Assembly: GCA_022616395.1 (NCBI GenBank)
Contig: JAKEEV010000816.1
Location: 1-9,573 of the forward strand
Source: Planctomycetia bacterium
GTDB taxonomy: Bacteria > Planctomycetota > Planctomycetia > Gemmatales > Gemmataceae
DNA: 9,573 nucleotides
Direction of reading: 5' to 3'
Positions within the stretch are counted from its first letter, which is position 1; the number at the start of each line of letters is the position of its first letter. Below are positions 1-6,437 of this stretch, one piece after another. The notes beneath the pieces are model-generated. The model was not told the origin of the DNA. It ran no database searches and saw nothing but the letters and a program-made list of their open reading frames with translations. The translations under genes and the position numbers were made by a program.

Positions 1-2
1 AC

Positions 3-557
3 TTCCACCCAGATGGAAACTACTTTATCGGGGCGGACACCGGCATCTTTTGGCAAATCGCCAAGGAGCCGCTCGAAGGATGTAAGGCTCCCGATTGGTA
101 CTATATCCCGAACGTTCCGCGGTTGATTCATGGGGATATCCGGCGCTCGTACGTCCTGTGGGAAGAGTTCGGACGCCCACTAATCGTTATCGAGTTTGTG
201 TCCGGCGATGGCAGCGAGGAACGTGACACAACCCCTGCAAAGGGCAAGTTCTGGGTGTACGAACACGCGGTCGCGGCGACATACTACCTCATCTGGGATC
301 GATCAGGCCGGACGCTCGAAGCTTACGAACTCTGGCGTGGCCGGTATCGTCCAATTGGACCGAATGAACACGCTCGATATCCAATACCCGCGATGGAAGT
401 CGAGTTCGGCATTTGGGACGGGGTTTTCTTGGGTTACCAAACCTGTTGGCTTCGTGCATGGAACCGAGAAGGCCAGCTTCTGCCAACACCCCAAGAACGC
501 GCCGAACGCCTCGCGGCACGTTTACGCGAACTCGGCGTCGATCCCGACACTGTGTGA
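3..557 (+). CDS. Uma2-family PD-(D/E)XK endonuclease-like protein, 5'-truncated by the window edge
   Basis: The frame is open from the first complete codon at position 3 to the TGA at 555-557. This gives 184 visible residues with the N-terminus off the left edge; a TTG at 123 is an internal codon, not the start, because similar protein sequence continues upstream of it. The visible part carries the Uma2 (DUF820) pattern: a PD pair followed by a hydrophobic strand (visible residues 30-36), the strand IVIEFVS with an acidic residue (E64), and a KxxxY motif (K82, Y86), followed by the strands YYLIWD and LEAYEL. D31, E64 and K82 are the likely metal and catalytic residues of the PD-(D/E)XK fold. 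Uma2 proteins are predicted nucleases of unknown biological role and are numerous in planctomycetes. The gene ends 21 bp before the radical SAM start, so the two could share a transcript, but Uma2 genes are often scattered singly and no functional link is implied. Family call is strong; nuclease activity is inferred. Confidence 0.85.
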   Translation, partial: FHPDGNYFIGADTGIFWQIAKEPLEGCKAPDWYYIPNVPRLIHGDIRRSYVLWEEFGRPLIVIEFVSGDGSEERDTTPAKGKFWVYEHAVAATYYLIWDRSGRTLEAYELWRGRYRPIGPNEHARYPIPAMEVEFGIWDGVFLGYQTCWLRAWNREGQLLPTPQERAERLAARLRELGVDPDTV

Positions 558-566
558 CGTTTGACC

Positions 567-572
567 AGAAGG
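567..572 (+). promoter_or_regulatory. Ribosome binding site deciding the start of the radical SAM gene
   Basis: AGAAGG lies 6 bases before the ATG at 579. The same frame is open back to a TTG at 561, only 3 bases after the preceding stop, but that TTG has no Shine-Dalgarno match, so the ATG is preferred. Confidence 0.6.
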
Positions 573-578
573 CTGACC

Positions 579-1904
579 ATGACCACGACCGCGACAGAGC
601 AAGAGAAGACTGGACTCGGCAACTATTTCATCGCCAACTACCCGCCGTTTTCGTTCTGGAAGTACACATTCCTGCCCGATGCGGAGCGCGCGCTGAATAG
701 CGCGCCGCGGCCGGGTGTGCCTCTGGGTCTGTATCTGCACATTCCCTTCTGCCGGAAACGGTGCAAGTTCTGTTACTTCCGCGTCTACACCGACAAGAAC
801 GCCAGGGACATCGAAGTCTACCTCGATGCGCTCACCAAAGAAGTCGAGCTGCTGAGTCAGACTGCCTGTGTCGGAGGGCGCGCGCTCGACTACGTGTATT
901 TCGGCGGCGGGACTCCATCGTATTTGAGCGCGTCGCAACTTGATGAGCTGATGACGCGACTGCGCGCGATCATGCCGTGGGACGCCGCACGCGAAGTCAC
1001 CTTCGAGTGCGAACCGGGCACGCTCCAGAAGCACAAACTGGAGATGCTCCGCAAGCACGGCATCTCGCGATTGAGTCTGGGTGTGGAGAACTTCAAGCCG
1101 GAGATTCTTCAGTACAACGGCCGCGCTCACCTGGAAGAAGAAATCTACCGCGCCTTCGGCTGGGCACGCGAACTCGGCTTCCCGCAAATCAACCTCGACC
1201 TCATCGCGGGCATGGTCGGCGAGGACTGGGACAACTGGAAAGAGTGCGTGTCGAAGACAATCCGACTCGCTCCGGATTGCGTCACGATTTACCAGATGGA
1301 ATTGCCATACAACACCGTCTTCTCGAAAGAGTTGAAGGTTCTCGGCAACGACGAGCCGAGTCTGGCAGTCGCCGACTGGCCTACCAAGCGCGCCTGGATG
1401 AAGTACGCCTTCGACGAACTGGTGAAGGCCGGTTATGAGATTTCCAGTGCCACCACCGTCGTCAAGAACAAGGCGAAGACGCGGTTTGTGTACCGCGAAG
1501 CACTCTGGCGCGGGGCGGACATGTTCGGAACCGGCGTCGCTTCGTTCGGGCACGTCAACGGGGTCCACATTCAGAATCTGGATACGTGGGAAGCCTACAT
1601 CGAGAAGCTCAACGCCAGACAGTTGCCTCTCGGTCGAGCATTCCCAACGACCGAACGCGACCGGCTGATCCGCGAGATTGTCTTGTTGCTCAAAACCGGT
1701 CACCTGGATGTGCCGTACTTCCGCGACAAGTACGGCGTGGACATTCGAGACGAGTTCCGCCCCGCGTTCGACAAACTTCAGAGCGACGGGTGGCTTGTGG
1801 TGAATGGTGAGAGTATCGACTGCACTCCCGATGGGCTAATCCAGATCGACCGCCACCTGCCAGCGTTCTTCGACCCGCAATACATTAGCTCGCGGTATAC
1901 GTAG
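579..1904 (+). CDS. HemN/HemW-like radical SAM protein (coproporphyrinogen-III-oxidase-like family)
   Basis: The 441-residue product has the radical SAM cluster motif CX3CX2C (C58, C62, C65) inside HIPFCRKRCKFCYF, which is the HemN/HemW form of the motif. It is followed by GGGTPS (109-114), a SAM-binding acidic strand FECEPGT (142-148), SLGVENF (166-172) and INLDLIAGM (204-212). Length and motif order fit the HemN/HemW superfamily, which includes anaerobic coproporphyrinogen oxidase, the heme chaperone HemW, heme-degrading ChuW/HutW and class C radical SAM methylases. The canonical GVQ(D/S)F motif reads GVENF here, so Q is replaced by E170, and the C-terminal half is divergent. A true heme-biosynthesis role should therefore not be assumed. 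The protein is expected to be cytosolic and oxygen-sensitive. It is the first gene of a same-strand block that ends with a ferredoxin-domain protein, a plausible electron donor for SAM cleavage. Family call is strong; substrate unknown. Confidence 0.9.
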   Translation: MTTTATEQEKTGLGNYFIANYPPFSFWKYTFLPDAERALNSAPRPGVPLGLYLHIPFCRKRCKFCYFRVYTDKNARDIEVYLDALTKEVELLSQTACVGGRALDYVYFGGGTPSYLSASQLDELMTRLRAIMPWDAAREVTFECEPGTLQKHKLEMLRKHGISRLSLGVENFKPEILQYNGRAHLEEEIYRAFGWARELGFPQINLDLIAGMVGEDWDNWKECVSKTIRLAPDCVTIYQMELPYNTVFSKELKVLGNDEPSLAVADWPTKRAWMKYAFDELVKAGYEISSATTVVKNKAKTRFVYREALWRGADMFGTGVASFGHVNGVHIQNLDTWEAYIEKLNARQLPLGRAFPTTERDRLIREIVLLLKTGHLDVPYFRDKYGVDIRDEFRPAFDKLQSDGWLVVNGESIDCTPDGLIQIDRHLPAFFDPQYISSRYT

Positions 1905-1912
1905 TGGCTTTT

Positions 1913-1995
1913 CAACCGCTCCCTTGCGGTCGCGGCTCGTTCGGGAGCTTGAAATTGCAGCGAACCAACGAGCCGCGACCGCAAGGGAGCGGTTG
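1913..1995. repeat. Palindromic repeat element with perfect 29-bp inverted arms
   Basis: Arms at 1913-1941 and 1967-1995 are exact reverse complements over 29 bases and enclose a 25-base loop. The left arm begins CAACCGCTCCCTTGCGGTCG. The element starts 8 bp after the radical SAM stop codon. There is no T-tract after the stem, so it is not a classical terminator, although the RNA hairpin could attenuate transcription or protect the upstream mRNA. It resembles the dispersed intergenic palindromes (REP/MITE-like) of Gemmataceae genomes; that comparison is from memory and was not searched. Confidence 0.85.
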
Positions 1996-2016
1996 CTTCT
2001 GCACTAGTTCCAGACT

Positions 2017-2036
2017 CGGAGGGCTTACGCCCTCCG
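2017..2036. repeat. Short perfect hairpin, second intergenic repeat
   Basis: CGGAGGGC and GCCCTCCG form an 8-bp perfect stem around the tetraloop TTAC. It lies 12 bp before the start of the GcvH-like gene and 21 bp after the larger palindrome. It has the look of a second, unrelated dispersed planctomycete palindrome. Because it is so near the start codon it could reduce ribosome access if transcribed. Confidence 0.65.
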
Positions 2037-2048
2037 CTCGCCTCAGAG

Positions 2049-2519
2049 ATGCCCGAAGCGCGCACATTCATGATGGGCAAGCACCCGGCACCGTTGCCGG
2101 GAGAGCTTCTGTATTGCAAGAACCACATGTGGTGTCGGCCGGGCGCGGAGGGCATTCACACTTTCGGCTTCACCGCGTACGCTGTGAGGCTTATGCAAGA
2201 CGTGTACTTTCTCGAATGGCGAATCGATCCGGGCCTCGTCACGCTCAAGCAAGAAATCGGCTACATCGAAACTCAGAAGGCGACTTCCGGGCTGTATGCA
2301 CCGGTCGCGGGTCGGCTCCTGCGTTTCAATGCCGCTCTGCTGGAAGATCCCGGCACGATCAACGTCGACAACTACGAACGCGGCTGGCTCTTCGAGATGA
2401 AGTGCGACACAACCGAGATGCTCAATGCGGATGGATACTACGCCCACCTGGAAGCCGGATGGGAAGCCACTCAACGCATCCTCAAAGCGCAAGTGAACAA
2501 GGCAGAGGATGAGGAGTGA
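2049..2519 (+). CDS. GcvH-like lipoyl-carrier protein
   Basis: The 156-residue product aligns by eye with the glycine cleavage H protein. LYCKNHMW (21-28) matches the Y-x-K-x-H-x-W opening, FTAYAVRLMQDVYFLEW (41-57) matches the 'ITDYAQ..LGDVVFVEL' region, ETQKATSGLYAPVAG (74-88) matches the lipoylation hairpin with K77 as the lipoyl-lysine, and the GWLF.MK stretch (112-118) matches the conserved GWL(F/I).(I/M)K. H proteins are usually about 125-130 residues; the extra length here is a roughly 18-residue N-terminal and a charged C-terminal extension. In the glycine cleavage system the lipoyl arm shuttles an aminomethyl group between P, T and L proteins, but none of these is in the window, so the gene looks like an orphan carrier working with the neighbouring radical SAM or ferredoxin protein. 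The ATG at 2049 has only a weak GAG before it; ATGs at 2070 and 2073 are alternatives. Confidence 0.85.
   Translation: MPEARTFMMGKHPAPLPGELLYCKNHMWCRPGAEGIHTFGFTAYAVRLMQDVYFLEWRIDPGLVTLKQEIGYIETQKATSGLYAPVAGRLLRFNAALLEDPGTINVDNYERGWLFEMKCDTTEMLNADGYYAHLEAGWEATQRILKAQVNKAEDEE
2504..2508 (+). promoter_or_regulatory. Shine-Dalgarno-like AGAGG before an alternative GTG start of the NYN gene
   Basis: AGAGG lies 7 bases before a GTG at 2516, which overlaps the GcvH-like stop as GTGA. This would give classic translational coupling and add 24 N-terminal residues to the NYN protein. It competes with the ATG at 2588, so the true start is undecided. Confidence 0.4.
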
Positions 2520-2523
2520 ACCG

Positions 2524-2552
2524 TTGTCCCTCGCGCGAGGCAATGGTACCAT
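2524..2552 (+). promoter_or_regulatory. Candidate sigma70 promoter with two adjacent palindromes, upstream of the NYN gene
   Basis: TTGTCC (2524-2529) and TACCAT (2547-2552) are spaced by 17 bases, and a TG one base before the -10 makes it an extended -10 (TGGTACCAT). Each hexamer matches 4 of 6 consensus bases. The spacer holds the perfect 12-base palindrome CCTCGCGCGAGG (2529-2540), and the -10 lies in a second perfect palindrome, ATGGTACCAT (2543-2552); these could be operator sites. Transcription would begin near 2559, giving a leader of about 29 bases to the ATG at 2588. Confidence 0.35.
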
Positions 2553-2587
2553 CTATCAGCCCAATCACTTCGCGTGTCGGGTTGGAC

Positions 2588-5275
2588 ATGAAGCCATCCG
2601 CCGTTCTCTTGATCGACCTCGAAAACTTCTACTACAGCCGGGAAGATAACGTTCCGGGCTACGACCGGCACTGGTTTGCTTCTGACCTGGAGAAACTGCT
2701 CGGCTTTGCGCGCGAGATGGTCGAACCGTTGCCCTTCACGGTCCGCCGGGCATACGCCAACTTCAGTGTGGTCCGTTACCCGAAGGGAGCACCACGCGAA
2801 TTCCCACTCCAGGTGATCCCTGACACGCTCCTACGGCAGGGAGTCGAACCGGTGCAAGTGTTCCGGCTGTCATCTGGAACGGGAGGAACTGGCGGTCGCG
2901 GGAGCAAGAACGCGGCTGACATGCGAATGGCGATGGACGCGACCTCGCTACTTGCTGGCGGTGGGCACATCGAACACTTCGTACTGGTGACCGGAGACGC
3001 CGATTTCATTCCGGTGATACTCGAACTCAAGTGCCAGGGGCTTTCGGTTTCAGTCATCGGGGTTGCGAATGCGACCAACGAGTTGATTCAGCGTTTCGTG
3101 GACAACTTCGAGCAGTTTGAGGATCTGGTCGCAGCCGAGGAGGTGGAAGCACAAAGCGGCCAGGTGGCTCTGGCGGGTGATGGGATGATGGAGATCGCGG
3201 CGGCCGTGCGCAAGTTGCTTGGCCGAACGCGGCCGCTACGGTTCGCGGCCGTCAAGCCGCTTCTGTCGAAGGAACTTGGCCGACCATTCGATCCCGGCAC
3301 ATTCGGTTGCGACACAACTGGCGATTTCCTTCGCAAGTACCAGAGTCAACTCGGTGTCGAAATCCGCGTGCAACCGCATGACCTGGAACTCGACTTACCC
3401 AACGGCAATGGCTTGAAATCTGTATCACGACCAACAACGCGGCCCGCCGAACGCCTCTCGCTTCTTGATCGCCAGGCCGAGCAGCTTCCCATTGTCGAAC
3501 CGCACTCGTCTGCACATTACCACCAGTTGCTCGCCAGTGGCGGGCCAATGGACAGCCCGGTTGGAACAGTCAAGGTGGCCGTGGTTCCGTGGTCAGCGCT
3601 CGTCTGGTCATGCGATGCGACGGTTGCCGAACTTGCTCCGCCGACCGGTGGGCCTTCCACTTCCCCGCAGTTGCTCGCGCGTCTGCTCAAGGCAGTCGAG
3701 GAGACAACGATCCCGGATCTGGAGAAACATCTGCGCCGCGTATACCCCACGTTGCGGGCCGCGCTTCCTTCGCCCGGAGTTGATAGCCTGCTGGCTCTCT
3801 CGACCGAATCGCAGACTGGTGAACGATTCCGCTCCGAGGTACTCCGCTACATTGTCCGCGTGTTGAACTGCCGGTTGGCCGAGGCCAGCGTCGAGGATTC
3901 GATCCAGCCCGAATCGCTCGCGCGCCTGTTCGACCCCGGTTCGGCACTCGACCAAGCGGAGAGAGAGTTCTCCACAGCGCTGACGGAAACCCCCGCGGTC
4001 TGCTCGTGTGTTCCGCTCCCAGGCATGGAGAACATCCACACTTCCAGCGGCTACCTGAAGCTGCTGAAAGCAGGCGGTGCGAAGGGGAGTGAAACCGAAG
4101 CGCTCAAGATTCTGCCTGCGCCGTGGCCGTCAGTCGAACGAGTGTGTGTCGATGTGTTCGCGGCCCTTGCGCCAGCGGCAGGCGGCGCGCCGATGCCGCA
4201 TGACCAGTTGTATACTCGACTGGTCGAAGCAGGCGAGGAGCTTTGCATTGAGCATTATGACCAGCATGCGCGCCGCGCACTTGGGATTCTCCGTGTCGCG
4301 GGGGAACTCACGGAAGAGAATGGATTGGTGTCGCTCAAGGCCGATCTTCCATCCGCGCAGGAACTTCGGAATAGAGGACTGGCTTTTCTGCTCGACTTGC
4401 TTCGATACAGACTGCAAGAGCGCGAGATTTTCGATCCCATCGACCCGCAGACCTTTGTCACGGCACTGGAAGCCGGCCCGCTGACCGATGTGCTACTTGA
4501 AGAAGTCACTCCGGCTATTGCATGGCTGTATCGCTCTGATCAATCCGAACTCACGGACATCGAACCAATCCCAGAACCGGCCCTTGAGCTGCCCGCGGAC
4601 GACTCCTGCCCCGCGTCAACCGTTACCCAGCAGTTCACCGAACTGCCAGACACTGAGGAACCGCTCCCGCTCGAGGAATTGGAGGAGTCAGCTCTGGAAT
4701 CTGATCTTGGACCGGACGAGGGGAGACCCTATTCGCTCGACGACCTTCCTCCATCGTCTGTCGAATCACCATCGGCAGTTGCGGATGACGACAGCGAGGA
4801 AGTCACGTTTCAAAAGCCGGTTGAAGACACCATCGGGGATGAATCGCCTTCGGTGGGCGATCCCAGGAGAGACACTTCCGGCGTTCTTGATGTCGCGGTC
4901 ATAACGCGTGAGGCGATTGCCGCAGGGAACGAGGATTCCCCGATTCTTTCACTCGGAAGAACTGCCGAACCAGCGGCTCTGGAACTGGCGGCAAGAGAAT
5001 CGGAACGGCTCGCCGTACCCGAATCGCCAACTGCCCCTGTTGCAAACGATGAGGCGCCTCCGGTCGCCGTTCCCGTGGGGGATTGGTTGCCGGAGACCGA
5101 GTCAGACGAGCCGGCTGACCTCAAGCCAACTCCGCCCACGACTCCACCCTCAACAGTGAACGATCACCCGGAACGTAATCGGGCTTACTTGCCGGCCGTG
5201 ATTGATAAGATGTCTTCGCACGCAAAACAGCCCACAACCCCAGTCCCACCGCCTTTGCCGCCGGAGTCCGCATGA
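2588..5275 (+). CDS. NYN-domain (LabA-like) putative ribonuclease with OST-HTH/LOTUS-like segment and long acidic tail
   Basis: Counting from the ATG at 2588 the product has 895 residues. Residues 5-182 form a NYN/PIN-like nuclease domain: AVLLIDLENF (D10, N13), KNAADMRMAMDA (D111, D117) and VTGDADFIPVI (D137, D139) supply the acidic metal-binding set of LabA-like NYN proteins. Residues about 198-270 look like an OST-HTH/LOTUS domain, a predicted RNA-binding winged helix that often follows NYN domains. Residues about 355-650 are mostly helical, with no recognised domain. Residues about 650-895 are low-complexity, rich in E, D, P and S, and end in a proline-rich stretch; they are probably disordered. 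No signal peptide or membrane segment is seen. The ATG at 2588 starts just before the domain, and the upstream 24 codons look non-coding, but a GTG at 2516 with AGAGG remains possible. The stop overlaps the next start as ATGA. The nuclease call rests on motifs; its target is unknown. Confidence 0.85.
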   Translation: MKPSAVLLIDLENFYYSREDNVPGYDRHWFASDLEKLLGFAREMVEPLPFTVRRAYANFSVVRYPKGAPREFPLQVIPDTLLRQGVEPVQVFRLSSGTGGTGGRGSKNAADMRMAMDATSLLAGGGHIEHFVLVTGDADFIPVILELKCQGLSVSVIGVANATNELIQRFVDNFEQFEDLVAAEEVEAQSGQVALAGDGMMEIAAAVRKLLGRTRPLRFAAVKPLLSKELGRPFDPGTFGCDTTGDFLRKYQSQLGVEIRVQPHDLELDLPNGNGLKSVSRPTTRPAERLSLLDRQAEQLPIVEPHSSAHYHQLLASGGPMDSPVGTVKVAVVPWSALVWSCDATVAELAPPTGGPSTSPQLLARLLKAVEETTIPDLEKHLRRVYPTLRAALPSPGVDSLLALSTESQTGERFRSEVLRYIVRVLNCRLAEASVEDSIQPESLARLFDPGSALDQAEREFSTALTETPAVCSCVPLPGMENIHTSSGYLKLLKAGGAKGSETEALKILPAPWPSVERVCVDVFAALAPAAGGAPMPHDQLYTRLVEAGEELCIEHYDQHARRALGILRVAGELTEENGLVSLKADLPSAQELRNRGLAFLLDLLRYRLQEREIFDPIDPQTFVTALEAGPLTDVLLEEVTPAIAWLYRSDQSELTDIEPIPEPALELPADDSCPASTVTQQFTELPDTEEPLPLEELEESALESDLGPDEGRPYSLDDLPPSSVESPSAVADDDSEEVTFQKPVEDTIGDESPSVGDPRRDTSGVLDVAVITREAIAAGNEDSPILSLGRTAEPAALELAARESERLAVPESPTAPVANDEAPPVAVPVGDWLPETESDEPADLKPTPPTTPPSTVNDHPERNRAYLPAVIDKMSSHAKQPTTPVPPPLPPESA
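5263..5266 (+). promoter_or_regulatory. Ribosome binding site of the ferredoxin-domain gene, inside the NYN coding region
   Basis: GGAG lies 5 bases before the ATG at 5272. Together with the ATGA stop/start overlap it supports this start and translational coupling to the NYN gene. Confidence 0.55.
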
Positions 5276-6324
5276 GCCGTTCGCGCGTCACCGTGGTTCT
5301 GTCGCAAGCGCCGGGGAAGCACCCAGCCAAGCGCGCACTGGAAGAAAGCGTCGTCGCTGCGCTGTTACTCGAACCCGAACTGGAAGTCTCGGTTGTTCCA
5401 AATCTGTATGATCTTGGCCCCGACCACACCGGCCGACTGTTCCTGGGATCGGTTACGGGCGACATGGTCGTAATCTCGTGGCTATACCCGCGTGCCGCGT
5501 TCTGGCTGCTCGACCGCGACGGCATCAAGGGACAGTTCGGCGAAACGCAACTCAAGCCACCCGCGGATGACGAGGAGGAGGAAGCGGAGGCGGAAGTTGA
5601 TACACCCCTGGACCGACCCGAAGCGATCGGACCGGCGGGCACAATTCCAGACCGACACATCTATTGTCTCGACCTGCGCGACTTTAACAAACACGAGCCG
5701 TATGTCGCGGAGGTGAAGAGAATCGCTGGGGAGTGTCGCGCTCGTCGTGAAGCTCAGGCGCGTGAGAAGGCCGCGAATAACCCCGCGGTTCTTCAACTTG
5801 GTGTGTCGCTGACAAAGCCAGAAGTCCCCACTTCGCAACAGGCATTCACGCCTGAATCACTTCTCGCTGCGCCCGGCCGGAGGTGGTATCCGGTTATCGA
5901 CTACAGCCGATGCACGAACTGTCTGGAATGCCTCGACTTCTGCCTCTTCGGTGTCTATGGCGTGGACCCGCTGGAACGCATCCTGGTCGAGAATCAGGAT
6001 CAGTGCAAGAAGGGTTGCCCCGCGTGCAGCCGCGTTTGCCCTCAGCAAGCGATCATCTTCCCCGAGTACAAAAGCGCGCCCATCGCGGGCGCGGACACCG
6101 GCGCGGTTGGCGGGCTGAAAATCGATCTGAGCAAGTTGTTTGGCGGCGATATAGGTGATGCGCTCTCAACGGCAGTGCAAGAGCGCGACCGGGAGTTGGT
6201 CAACGACGGCCGCGATGCCGTTGGCATGTCGGTCGGCATTCCAAAACGCCAGGCGGACAAACCGAAGGGACCGAAAGACGACCTCGACAAACTCGTCGAC
6301 GACCTGGACAACTTGGGATTGTGA
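5272..6324 (+). CDS. 2[4Fe-4S] ferredoxin-domain protein with a novel N-terminal domain
   Basis: The 350-residue product has two cluster motifs in its second half: CX2CX2CX3C (C214, C217, C220, C224) and CX3CX2CX3CP (C245, C249, C252, C256). Eight cysteines fit two [4Fe-4S] clusters of the bacterial ferredoxin type; the first gap of the second motif has three residues instead of the usual two. Residues 1-90 form an alpha/beta-looking region (VTVVLSQAP, VSVVPNLYDLG, DMVVISWLYP) that I do not recognise. Residues 97-113 are a highly acidic linker, 145-170 look like a charged helix, and the C-terminus (about 280-350) is charged with repeated DDLD. No signal peptide is seen, so it is likely cytosolic. 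The start overlaps the NYN stop as ATGA. The most likely role is electron transfer, for example to the radical SAM enzyme upstream; this is inferred from context. It is far longer than a simple ferredoxin (about 60-100 residues), so an enzyme-like N-terminal function is possible. Confidence 0.85.
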   Translation: MSRSRVTVVLSQAPGKHPAKRALEESVVAALLLEPELEVSVVPNLYDLGPDHTGRLFLGSVTGDMVVISWLYPRAAFWLLDRDGIKGQFGETQLKPPADDEEEEAEAEVDTPLDRPEAIGPAGTIPDRHIYCLDLRDFNKHEPYVAEVKRIAGECRARREAQAREKAANNPAVLQLGVSLTKPEVPTSQQAFTPESLLAAPGRRWYPVIDYSRCTNCLECLDFCLFGVYGVDPLERILVENQDQCKKGCPACSRVCPQQAIIFPEYKSAPIAGADTGAVGGLKIDLSKLFGGDIGDALSTAVQERDRELVNDGRDAVGMSVGIPKRQADKPKGPKDDLDKLVDDLDNLGL

Positions 6325-6331
6325 TCAGAGG

Positions 6332-6431
6332 ACTAACCACAGAGACACAGAGACACAGAGAAAACCAGAAGACAGGGTTTCAAACTCTGCCTTTCTCTGT
6401 GTCTCTGTGTCTCTGTGTCTCTGTGGTTAGT
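6332..6431. terminator. Large hairpin of 8-bp tandem units between convergent genes, possible bidirectional terminator
   Basis: The arm at 6333-6360 and the arm at 6403-6430 are exact reverse complements over 28 bases, extended by one A-T pair to 6332/6431. The left arm is built from the 8-bp unit ACACAGAG and the right arm from CTCTGTGT. The right side has one extra copy (6395-6402), so the stem can slip by a unit. It starts 8 bp after the ferredoxin-domain stop and ends 7 bp before the stop of the minus-strand oxygenase. The place and strength of the hairpin suggest it ends transcription from both sides, but no T-tract follows on either strand, so this is inference. It also qualifies as a dispersed repeat of a planctomycete type. 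Confidence 0.7.
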
Positions 6432-6437
6432 TCATTG

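Noticed and set aside
522..1703. Long minus-strand open frame (393 codons)
   Set aside because: It lies opposite the radical SAM gene, which has clear catalytic motifs in the correct order; the antisense product has no recognisable motif.
579..1904. Calling the radical SAM gene hemN or hemW
   Set aside because: The GVQ motif is changed to GVE and neighbours are not heme genes, so only the superfamily can be supported.
1913..1995. Rho-independent terminator after the radical SAM gene
   Set aside because: The stem is strong but is followed by GCTTCTGC, not a T-tract, and its length and symmetry fit a dispersed repeat better.
6333..6430. CRISPR-like array from repeated ACACAGAG/CTCTGTGT units
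   Set aside because: Units are 8 bp, contiguous without spacers and arranged as an inverted pair, so they form a hairpin and not an array.
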